NCBI RefSeq assembly: GCF_020497125.1
Contig: NC_059084.1
Location: forward strand, 38,324,399 to 38,388,398
DNA length: 64,000 nt
Direction of reading: 5' to 3'
From: Mauremys mutica
Lineage: Eukaryota > Chordata > Testudines > Geoemydidae
The notes below the pieces were generated by a model. It had not been told where the DNA came from. It did no database searches and was given only the letters and a program-made list of their open reading frames with translations. How positions within the stretch are numbered: position 1 is the stretch's first letter; each line of letters starts with the position of its first letter. The translations under genes were made by a program, and so were the position numbers. This document shows positions 10,121-19,831 of the stretch, one piece after another.

Positions 10121-10858
10121 TGTAGTAAGATGAGGCCCTGAGACATAAACCTTTGGTATCAGAGGCCCGGTCTGAGGCCTGAAGTAATGGTCAAGACGTT
10201 GCTAACATAAAGCAAAGTTAGGCCGTGAGCCAGAGGCAGGCCCTGCTCACAGAAGTTGGCAAGAGGAAGGCTGCTAAAAGAATGTGTGCCAGGATGGCAC
10301 CAGAATGGCCGGGTACGAACACATCCCACACGGATAACAAGGAATAGGCAGACCCAGCCTAAAGACAGTATAAAAGGACAATATGATGGATAGGCAATAA
10401 GAAAGGACAATACGATGGATAGACAGCATGATGGATAGACTTATTTGGTTGAACCAACCTGTACCAGGAGAAAGGCAACACCCTAATGCAGAGAGGGGCT
10501 GTTCCTCAGTGCGTTCAATGATGTGTAACCTGTTTGTACCTGGGTATAAAAACGCCTGAGTGGACGTCTTTGTCCAGCCTAGGGGGCAGTGGAGTGTCCC
10601 GCCATGGACTGAGCTGAGTCCATTGTCGGGGAGCACATATGTACTAGCAGAACTGTAGACATCTGATCCGGGGAGCTAGAGACTGTTTCGTTTGACAATA
10701 AACCTCACTGGGTGCTTCGTGCCTTATCGGAGTCTGTGGTCGTTGGGGGTTGTCCTGTGGTCTGCTGTGTCAGAGATCTGCGCAGAGCCGGGGCAACACA
10801 CAGAGGGAACAGGCATGCGGCCGACTGTTATCAACATTAAACAGAGCAGAGCACCACA
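10121..10858 (+). mobile_element. 5' LTR of a second endogenous retrovirus
   Basis: Begins TGTAGTAAG and ends at ...CCACA just before a TGG primer-site start. TATA box TATAAAAA at 10545-10552 and AATAAA at 10697-10702, about 150 bp apart, as expected for U3/R/U5. The left edge was chosen from the TG only and is approximate. No 3' LTR partner was found within the window. Confidence 0.6.
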
Positions 10859-10859
10859 C

Positions 10860-10877
10860 TGGTGGCGTCTGACAACA
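10860..10877 (+). promoter_or_regulatory. Candidate primer-binding site of the ERV
   Basis: TGGTGGCGTCTGACAACA starts one base after the LTR end. I cannot match it to a particular tRNA. Confidence 0.4.
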
Positions 10878-12700
10878 CCGGTGACCCCGACCGCTGATCT
10901 GGTGAGTAAGCGAGCTGTCTGCTGTAGGAATCGCGATCTAACGTGACAGAAAACCACGAGCTAGGGAACCCCCTTAACCCCTCCCTGCAAATCCCCACAG
11001 ACTTTAAAAAATATAATGGGGAAAAAACATGTAATGTCATTTGTAAGGCTAGGGCAGAGACTGTAGTCTTAAAATGTAAAATATTGCAAATTATAATGAG
11101 GACTGTTAAATGGTTAATACAGCATGCACAAAATTAGTGCGGCAATAGCAGTAACAAAGAAAGAGTTAAAATAATCAAAAGAAGATACAAAGCCCTGGAA
11201 TGCTCCCACCCCCCCTTGCAGGGTGGCAAGCAGCCCAGAGACAACCAGCACAGAAACAGAATAAAACATTGGAAACAGCTGCAAGGCTACAAAAAATACA
11301 TGTGCCGTCCCCAGTTATAAATATTTGTGATCAACAGCAGGCTTCAGGTAGCTCCCCTGTGCCGGAAGAATGGGGACAGAAGTGGAAAAAGGTGGCCCTA
11401 ATAAAATTAAAAGATGAAACAGGGTCCTTGTAGACAGGTTGGACTCACCCCCGTGGCGCTTCCTGCTGGTGACTCCGGGAATTAGCTCTATTCCAGCTCT
11501 GGAGTGCCCTCTGCAGGCTGGTGATCCGCCTGTCCTCTGGCCCCCGTGTCCCTCCCTGGACCCGGTACCCTCTTACATGGGGTGCTGCCCCCTGGCAGTA
11601 ACCCCTTTCTCTCTGGGTTTCCCCTCCCCAGGAAACCCCCACCTTCTATCCCCACCTTGCCTCAGTATTTGGCTACTGCCAGTCATTGTCTAGCCCCACG
11701 CCCTGGGGCAGACTGCAGTATCAGCCTACTCATCACTGGCAAGGAGGGTTTGGACCTGCTGCCTTGGCCTACCCCTGGGCTGCTCTCTGCAACCCCCAGT
11801 ACCAGTTGGCCCTTCGCTAGGCCGCAGCCTGGGGCTTTCTAGGCTGGAGCTCCCCAGCCTTTCCCCAGCCCTGCTTCACCCTAGGTACCTTGTCTCTCGC
11901 TCCCTGCAGCCAGGCCCTTCTTTTTCTTCAGGCAGAGGAAGACTGTCTGGGCCTTTGTCTTCCCTGGCCTTTTATAGGGGCCAGCTGTGGCCTGATTGGG
12001 GTGTGGCCTCACCTGCAGCCACTCCCTCAATCAGCCCAGCCTAGAGCAGCAGCTCTCAAGCCCTGCCAGGCTGCTTTAAAACCCCTCAGGGCAGGAGCAG
12101 GGTCCACCCTGCTACAGTCCTCTGCAGTGCAACCACCACCTTATGATAAAAGCCAGGTGTGGTACAACCTAAACCGTGACCTAGACTGGTGCCTGTCAGA
12201 ACAGGACAAGTAAGTGCACAAACGGAAAAAGTAGCACACAATACTGTCACGGAATTGAAGGAAAATATGGAACAGTTCACAGAGCACATTCGGAGACAGG
12301 AGCTGCGACTCGATCGCAGGGGAGTGAATAAAAAGGAATTTCAAAGTAAAAACTGAAATTAAGCAGGTTAACATCTAGAATTGATGCATTAACGCAGGGA
12401 GTTGCTCCAAAACAGTTAACTGCAGCAAAAAAGGGCACGCCCACCATCTGTTTGGCATGCAGACAAAAGCAACAGATGCTGGGGGAACAAATTCAGGTTT
12501 TACAAGAGCAGGTAATAACCCCCACTCTCCTCTCAAAGCCAGGATAAAAACCAGGGGCACAGTCCCAACTGTGCAGGTTCCCAACTCCTTTGAGCCACGG
12601 AACCATACTCGGTGCTCATATCTAAAAATAGAACCTTCTTTCTCAAATACTTTTATATACCAGTTAAGTTTTTTCTTTTATATGCTGTCTCAGTTTGCTC
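10878..12700 (+). pseudogene. Degraded retroviral leader and gag region, split by a solo LTR
   Basis: After the primer site there is a textbook retroviral splice donor (CTG|GTGAGTAAG, edge at 10901), then an ATGGGGAAA at 11015 resembling the MG- start of Gag, which reaches stops after about 15 codons. Further along, PPPY (codons 12133-12144), the late-domain type used for budding in Gag proteins, is readable in a short frame. The solo LTR at 11429-12116 interrupts the region. Reading frames are broken in several places and capsid motifs are not recognisable, so the copy is dead. The right limit is uncertain, because sequence becomes AT-rich and anonymous after about 12600. Confidence 0.5.
11429..12116 (-). 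mobile_element. Solo LTR, family TGTAGCAGGG, copy 1
   Basis: 688 bp with TG...CA ends and a perfect 5-bp target duplication, GTCCT, at 11424-11428 and 12117-12121. On its sense (minus) strand it has a TATA box, CCCTATAAAAGG. Same family as 29667-30362 and 39986-40649. With no internal sequence between two LTRs, it is what remains after LTR-LTR recombination. Confidence 0.9.
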
Positions 12701-14022
12701 AACTCGCCGCTGCTGCCCGTACTTTCAAATACCTTGATACAGTTAATCTCTCATGGCTCAGGTCTTGCTACCTTCCTAGGTTGCTCTTCGCCCCCGTCCA
12801 CCCTTTTCCTCCACCTCTCCTCACTTCTGCCCTCTCCCTTTGTTTAAAAGTTAAAAGTTATAGTTTTTACAGAAACCTCCAAAAGATAAAGCGATTGAAA
12901 ACAGAACAACACAAGAAACAAAAAGGAGACAAGGTAAAAACTTTACTTTAAATAAATCCAGTAAATTAATTATTTTCACCTTCAGGAATGCAACAGCTGG
13001 AATTATTCCTAACTTTCTTGAAGATATGGTTGCCAAGCAACAGAAATTCACACTCTGCTTCTAATTCTAACCACTAACTAATATTTGAAAGATGGGCTTT
13101 TCTTTTTTCCATAGAGCAGAGTTTTAAAATAATGTTAAATATAATGGAATGCAAAATTCCTTGTTACCAAATTAATACAATAAATTTGGCAAATATTAAT
13201 ATATTTTAAAATATGTTTGTTAACAGTTTTAAGTAAGGTAATAACTTGTTTTATTCAAATGTTTAACCCTTTTAATGTTTTGGTTTTGTTTGCCTTATTT
13301 TCTATAGTTATGAATAGAATTCTGGTGTCATTTGTTTTTAATTGTAAGTTTGTCCTGTATGTCACGTGCATTGTCCTGTGTTGTATGTGTTACGTGACTA
13401 TTTTTTATTATTTTTATTTTGTTGCAACAAAAGTCAATTTTATACCCTTTTAAAATATATGTATATGTGGTACCACACTATTTTAATATTATGGTTGCGG
13501 TATAGCCATCAGAATATTATTAATACCTTTTTTTCCCAAAGTTCAACAAGGTCTCAGTTATAAATATATGTACATATATTTCTGCCTCAACAAATAATGA
13601 AATTGCAAACAAAATTTTCTTTTATTAATCACAATTTTGTTTTGTTTTTTAAGTTTTTTTTTAAAGTTTTTAGTCAAAGAAAAAATGTAAGGGAAAACCT
13701 CAACATTAAGGTACAGATAATATTAACAAAATGTCAAATTCTTGTTTGGGTTTTTATAATCTCATTTGTTGTTGTTTTTTAAAAACTTGTTTGCACTTCT
13801 AAACTTGTCTGCACTTATAAGAATGTGATAGCAAAAATGTTTAAAAATAACAACTTATGCATAGTGCTAACCAAACAATTTCAACAGGTTTCCACCTTTG
13901 GCTCCCAAACATAACAAAGCATCATGAAAATTTAATACCCTCAAAGTATTTGCATGGACCTGTATTTAAAATTTATTTTGGTTTAATTTTATAGTTAGTT
14001 TAATTTTACACACTTTTCTTTT
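12701..14022. other. AT-rich sequence without a gene
   Basis: Long T- and A-runs and many stops in all frames. It may be decayed ERV interior between the element at 10121 and the one at 14023; nothing supports more. Confidence 0.4.
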
Positions 14023-15647
14023 TGTCTGTTACAGCTCCATTTTGTTTTTTAAAGCTGTCCCCTTACTCCATTTTGTTCTTGTTCTCCTCTGTGGCTGCCC
14101 CTCCCTGGCTGTTAAGATGTTTACCATGGCCTCTGCCCTTCTCAAAGGGAGGGCCCCTTAAGTTGTTTAACAAGAGCCATTGCCCTTCTCAAAGGGATGG
14201 CCACTTGTGCTAAGTGGGACCACTGCCCTGTTCAAAGGGTTAGTCCTGTTACCACCTTGTTAAAACCTGGGCTTGGTGTAGGGTGGGCAATGTCCAGAGC
14301 TGCAAGACCTATTGTGTTTTTAAGATCCTGGGCATGAGTCATAGACCTCATGTGCTTTTGAGTCACCTATTGCACAGGACTTGCCCAGACATGCCTGTAG
14401 CTGCCTGCAGTCTTCTCCCTGCCTTCTCTCCTCCCTGTAAGAGGGGGAGCCAATCAGAGTTACTGGCGGGAAGCTGCCCAGGTTTGCCTTTATAAACAGA
14501 CATTTTCTGAACAGACTTCAGAAAGGTTCCTGCATTGCTGCCTGGTCTGATCAGCCAGGGGGTTCTTTCTCTGCTCTTGCTTTATTTTTGAGCATACCCC
14601 TGTTTTTTGAACCCCCCCCCCACGAAGAACGAATTGCTGCCTGAGAGATCTCCTGATTATCTAGACTGTACCAAGCCTTCTGATGTTCTTGCTGCTTCTG
14701 CCTCTGCTGCTGCCTTGGGGGCTGGTAAGAATCCCTCTGTAAAACTTTCTGTACATTTATTTTATTATTTTAGCTGCTGGCTCTGTCTCCCCAGCACACA
14801 GACTCAAGCTAAACCTTGGTCTGTGTTTTAAAAACCTCTCTCTTAAACTCCGTGGCACTTTGCCACTAAAAGTAAGTTTGTGCTGCTGCTAAGCTCTGCT
14901 CCTGTGGGCTTTGCCTTGGGCTCACTGTTTTCAGCTGTATCCACTGCTGCAGCCACCTCCCTTGGCTTCCTTGGGGGCTGCCTTGGGAGATGTATTCTGG
15001 GCACATACCACTCTGCCCTCTGTAACTTCCCCATAGCATAAGGTGCACCATAGGTTTTGTTTCTTTAGTTTAATAAGTCATAGTTTGTTAAGATTATAAA
15101 GCTTGTAAGTCTCACCTGCCTTGCTATAGTTCGTTGTTTTGTTGCTCCATATAGCTGCTTGTTGGTTTGCTTAGAATTGTGATATTTGTTATTTTGCCTA
15201 GTCGTTGGTTAAGATAGATTTAAAAAGTCATTGCCTGATTGTATTCTGTACCTGTTTTGTTACTTTGTAGAAGCTGCTTGTCATTTTATATAAGTTTGAT
15301 TAAGTTAGAAGATAGATAAGGTTTTTGCTGCTTTTCCCCCACGTCTGCATCACCCTCTGAACTTCCCAGACCCCTTGCTGCTTAAACTTACAGCCTGTTT
15401 GTTCTCTGTGTCTTCCAAGCCTGCTTGTTCTAGCACAAAACCCCATTGGTGACTTTTTCCTCTCTGATACACCTCACATTCTACATTTACACCACTGTGA
15501 CACATTTTACCTAAAATTGTTTGTTATTTAACATATTTTTCCATAACTGTTAGTTGGTTATATGCTGCTGTGACACACCCTTTTACATAGAAATTGTTAG
15601 CTACCTGTTACTTTTATACTTCAGTGTTAATTGTTTACCAACTGAAG

Positions 15648-16973
15648 CAGTGGTGAGCTGCAGTCGGTTCGCACTGGATCGCGCGAACCAGTTGTTAAAT
15701 TTAGAAGCCCAGTTTAGAACCGGTTGTTCCTGGAGGAACAACTAGTTCCAAAAGGGCTTTTAAATTTAATAAACGCTCTAGCAGCTCCCTGCCCTTCCCC
15801 CCAGCCCCAGCTCACCTCACTCCGCCTCGTCTTCTAAACGCTCCTCCGGCTTCTCCTCCCCCTCCCCAGCTTCCCGCGAATCAGCTGTTTGCGTGGGAAG
15901 CCTGGGAGGGCTGAGAAGAAAGCAGAGGCTTCCACCAGGTGAGTTTGCGCTGGGGGCGGGGGCACCAGCGGGTGGAGGGCTCCAGGCGCTGGGCTGCCCA
16001 GCGAGGTCGGGGCCGGACCTTGGTCCCTGGGGCCGGGCGGCGCGGCGCAGCTCCTGGCCCCCGGGGTCCAGCTGCGACCTCGCCAGGCAGGGCCGGGCGG
16101 TTGCTGCCCCGGGGGCCGGACCCCGGGGGCCGGGCCGGGCGGCGCGGTTGCTGCCCCGGGGGCCGGCCCCCGGGGGCCGGGCCGGGCGGCGCGGTTGCTG
16201 CCCCGGGGGCCGGACCCCGGGGGCCGGGCGGCGTGGTTGCTGCCCCGGGGGCCGGACCCCGGGGGCCGGGCCGGGCGGCGCGGTTGCTGCCCCGGGGGCC
16301 GGACCCCGGGGGCCGGGCCGGGCGGCGCGGTTGCTGCTCCGGCGTCTGGTCCCCGGGGTCTGGGCCGGCTGGTGCGGGTCCGGCCCGGCGGCGTGGATCC
16401 TGTTCGGCCCCTGGGGTCCGGCCCGGCGGCGCGGCTCCTGTTCGCCCCGGGTCAGCCCGGGGGCGCGGTTCCTGGTCCGGCCCCGACGTGGGCTGGGTGC
16501 CTCCGATCCCAGCCCCAGCCCAGCTGGGCCCCCAGCTCCAGGTAGCAGGGTAAGGGAGCAGGGAGCCGGTGTGGGAAGAGGGCAGGGGAGTGATTAGTGT
16601 CAGAGGGCAGGGAACAGGGGGATTGAACGGGGGCAAGGGTCCCGGGGGGCAATCAGGAAGGAGCAGGGGTTGGATGGGGCAGGGGGGGCAGTTAAGGATT
16701 CCAGGGACAGTCAGGGGACAGAGAGAAGGGGTGGGTGGTTGGATGGGGTAGGGGTCCCCGGGTGCCATCAGGAATGAGAGAAGGGGTTGGATGGGGTGGC
16801 AGGGGGCAGACAGGGGCAGGGAAGGGGGGTGGATAGGGCATAGGTCGGGGGGGGCCTGTCAAGAAACATGGGGGGGTTGGATGGGACAGGAGTCCCCCGG
16901 GAGGGGGCATGACCCCTCCTGGGGTGAGGAGGAGGAGGGAACCGGTTGTTAGTATTTTGGCAGCTCATCACTG
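15648..16973 (+). mobile_element. Non-autonomous hAT-like element inside the 5' LTR
   Basis: 1326 bp with terminal inverted repeats CAGTGGTGAGCTGC / GCAGCTCATCACTG and a perfect 8-bp target duplication, AACTGAAG, at 15640-15647 and 16974-16981. It carries no transposase: the long frames on both strands are products of its G+C-rich minisatellite. It inserted after the ERV did. Confidence 0.92.
16085..16350 (+). repeat. Very GC-rich minisatellite within the hAT-like element
   Basis: About five or six units of roughly 45 bp built on GGTTGCTGCCCCGGGGGCCG and CCCCGGGGGCCGGGC. Nearly all CpG and G-runs, so strongly G-quadruplex-prone. Confidence 0.85.
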
Positions 16974-17185
16974 AACTGAAGTATACAATTGGTATTGTAC
17001 CCCACTATTGAAACCCCCTATACTGTTCACCAAAATAAACCCCTCCCCAATTGTCTACCTTAACAAACCCCATACCCCTCACTATTGAATTTTCCCTGTT
17101 TTTGCATTTGCTTAATAAAGTTTATTTTGCACCCCACCAGTGCAGTAATTGTCCCCCAAGATCCCATATACCTGCGGGCAGGGAC

Positions 17186-18859
17186 ATGGCGTCACGAACA
17201 GGATCTTGGGGTAACAATTACTGCCCTCCCTGTCCCTGGAAAGAGGCCAAGACCTCTGGGACAGAGGAAGATCAGACCAACCACCTACAATACCACTTGC
17301 TGCAAAGTAAACAGCAGCCTGAGGCCCTAGAATGGGTCTGTACTATTGGCAAAGGCCAGAGCTCCAGGGTGTATACCACCCACCTGGGGCTCACTGATGT
17401 GGGGTGCCTCTTAACCTGCCACCCCACATTCAGGGCCAGCCCTGCTGATTCCAGCCTCCGGCCAGTCTGCACTAAGGCAGGAGAGCCAGCCGCAGATTCA
17501 GATCCCACCCGCCTCTGGAGAGAGGTGGGAAGGGTCATGAAAGCCTGCGGGGGGGCCCCATCTAAGCTTGCCCCTGAACCTTGAATTTAGCAGGGGTCCC
17601 CCACCCACCAGATATTAACAGAACTGGTGCAGAAGCTGGATGAAATTCGAAAGCCCAAAAAACTGTGGCATGACATATATAAGCCCCAAAAGGTAGCCAC
17701 AGTTACCTATGAGATCCTGGCTCAGGCCCTTGATAAACTAACTGTTTTCCATGGGGCCCTAATGACCTCGGCCAAGGAGGCCACTAGCCAGCCTAGCCAG
17801 GAGGGACCACCACTGACCCCTAGCCTGCCCAGTCCCAATAAATCCCCTGAAAAACCACCCCCATATACTCACCCAGAGGCCTCATCTCCCCTCAAGAAAA
17901 CCCCACTATACCCAGCCCTACCTTCAGCCCCTCTAGAGGCCCAAGCCCATGAACCTGCTCCCACTGTCACCTCTGGTGAAGCCCTGCCGGTATTCATCAG
18001 TCGTATAAAGTTTGATGACCAGGGCAACACCACACAGGTGACAGAACTCCGACCCCGCTCCAAAGCAGAGATGAAGGAGTTCATCTCAGACACCGCTAGG
18101 GGGGCCAATGAGCCACCACTACTGTGGCTAGGCCGCTTGGCCCTGGAACATGGACAGGAGTTAGTGGATAGGGAAGAGGGCATAGTACTAGCCAGGACCA
18201 GTAGCTGGTCCAGGGGTCTCCCAGGGAGCCTGGTGATATCTAACACCGCATGGCCCCTGACTGCCCCAGCCCTGGCCTTCCTCCATTTACAGCACTCCCT
18301 TCAAGGGATCCAAGTCCCCCGAGGAAGCGTCAAGGACATCCTTTCCCTGAGATGTGCTATCGCAAGGGGGTCCATCATGTTGTGGTCCCCTACCCAACAC
18401 CCTTTTGGACTTACTCAGGCCCAGATTAACCAGGTCAATGCCTTCAGGCATGTTATTGACCCCACCGAGATACCTATAGACGAAGCTGCCATTGACTTAG
18501 CCATGGACAGCAGTACCACCCCTGACACCGGGGCAGTTCTGTGGCTAAGGGGGTATGCTAGGCGCCCCATTGGGCGACTCTATGAAGCCCTTGAGAAAAT
18601 AAGATGGCCCTCAGCCCAAGCTCTACCCATCAGTCCACCCCCACCACACGCCAGTCCACCCCCACCACATACCAGTTCACAACCCAGGCCCCAGTACTCA
18701 CAGCATTCATTTACAGAACGCAAAATCTTTGGGTTCTTATTGCATAAAGGCCTCACTAAGGAGGTTGTGCGTAAGCTCAACAGTGAGCAGCAAAAAGCCT
18801 TGGCCATAGCTCTGGAATGGGAAGAGCAACTAGAACCTTCCCAGCCAAAAAACAGATAA
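17186..18859 (+). pseudogene. Gag-like polyprotein of the third ERV, interrupted by stops
   Basis: A frame opens at an ATG overlapping the primer site (17186) and runs to a TGA at 17582-17584. A TAG follows at 17588-17590, and the same frame then stays open from 17591 to 18859 (about 420 codons). The second part has a Pro-rich linker with a PPPY late-domain motif (about residue 77 from 17627), a globular capsid-like region (about 110-320, for example LWLGRLALEHGQELV) and a Pro/His-rich segment, PPPPHASPPPPH (about 335). Position after LTR and primer site, length and PPPY make Gag the best call. I see no zinc knuckle. Similarity to a named genus is not clear. The two in-frame stops disrupt it unless read through. 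Confidence 0.6.
17187..17204 (+). promoter_or_regulatory. Primer-binding site of the third ERV
   Basis: TGGCGTCACGAACAGGAT directly follows the LTR end (..GGGACA). The cognate tRNA was not identified. Confidence 0.65.
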
Positions 18860-18905
18860 CGGCCGGGTGCTTGGTGGCGACCAGCACCCGCGCCCCTATT
18901 CTTTT

Positions 18906-19747
18906 ATGTCTTCACAGGAATCAGCTGCCATGATTGCCACCCCACCTCGAGAAAACCCCCTGGTTGCCTGGTTAAAAGCCTACGCCCTGCAGGAGGTCCT
19001 CATCGGAAACCTGTCAGATGTCCCCTCATCACATGATTGTGTCGCCTGCACAAGACGAGAGGCCTCAGATGGAGGATCCCCTTTCCTCTGGAAGTTCCTC
19101 CCCCTCACGAACCTGACCCCACAGCATCCAGCCTCCGCCTGCAACAACACAGACTGGGTCCATCGACCACTGTTCACCTGCAACACCAGCAGTGACGACC
19201 GGAAACCCAACTCATTCGCCCCTGTTGCGTTTAACCCCCTCTCCTACAGTTTAACTTTACAGCAAATCCGTGGACTGTCACTTGGTCTGGAGGCCCTCAC
19301 CAACATCACAGCCGAAGGGTTTCGTCAAACCAGCGACGCTCTCACAGTCCTGGCCAGCTACGCCGAGCAGAACCGTCTTCTGATCCAGACCATCCTACAA
19401 AAGGACTTTTGTGTTGCCTTAGAGGACCCTGATCCTCGCTTTAAGGGACAATGTTGCCTGCACCTTCAGCCTGGGTGGAACAACATCTCAGCCGTGGCTG
19501 ACCAACTGTCCTCCTTCGCCGTGCAGATTCGTAAGGAGCGTAAGCAGTGGGATCCTGGGCCCAGTCCATTGAGCAGTGGCTTATTACTGTTGCTATTATT
19601 CTTGTAGCCTTTTTGTTGGGGATGGCAGTGGTCAAGCAGCTAATTCGTAAGGTTGTGTCAGCCCTGCCTTTGCAGGTGAGGTATTCCTCCATCCCCTTGG
19701 ACAGCAGCAAACCACCACCTCCATACTACGAAGACGACGACTTATAA
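18906..19747 (+). pseudogene. Env-like protein of the third ERV, broken by a frameshift before the anchor
   Basis: Follows Gag by about 45 bp with no pol between them. A 3' splice site (TTTTATGTCTTCACAG, AG at 18916-18917) precedes the ATG at 18930, fitting a spliced env message. The frame to 19607 has NxS/T sites, a Leu-rich heptad region, QNRLLIQTIL (resembling the immunosuppressive region of retroviral TM subunits) and a Cys...CysCys arrangement (FC, then QCC). The membrane anchor WLITVAIILVAFLLGMAVV and a short tail with PPPPYYEDDD lie in another frame (19547-19747), so a frameshift near 19540 separates ectodomain and anchor. At about 280 codons it is much shorter than a full Env: most of the surface subunit is missing. 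Confidence 0.6.
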
Positions 19748-19822
19748 AACACCCTTTTTTTTCTTTTCTTTTTTTTTGGTCTTTGCATGGGATATCCCCT
19801 TCACAGCCCATTCAAGTCGGCC

Positions 19823-19831
19823 AGGGGGGCA
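19823..19831 (+). promoter_or_regulatory. Polypurine-tract-like sequence before the 3' LTR
   Basis: AGGGGGGCA ends exactly at the first TG of the LTR at 19832; this is where plus-strand priming is expected. Confidence 0.5.

Larger units (their letters stand above)
14023..17186 (+). mobile_element. 5' LTR of a third ERV (interrupted by a hAT-like element)
   Basis: Begins TGTCTGTTACAGCTCC and ends at GGCAGGGACA immediately before a TGG primer site. Without the inserted 1334 bp it is about 1.83 kb. TATA-like TTTATAAAC near 14491 and AATAAA at 17114-17119 give an unusually long transcribed part (about 1.3 kb once the insertion is removed). The first 1.1 kb is nearly identical to the 3' LTR, but about 15370-15640 is unlike the corresponding 21130-21560. 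Confidence 0.8.

Noticed and set aside
15881..16768. 295-codon Pro-rich minus-strand ORF and 234-codon plus-strand Gly/Ala-rich ORF
   Set aside because: Both lie in the GC-rich minisatellite of the hAT-like element; no domain, and open in several frames at once.
17051..17185. Upstream part of a frame starting within the 5' LTR
   Set aside because: It lies in U5 before the primer site; only the part from the ATG at 17186 on can belong to Gag.
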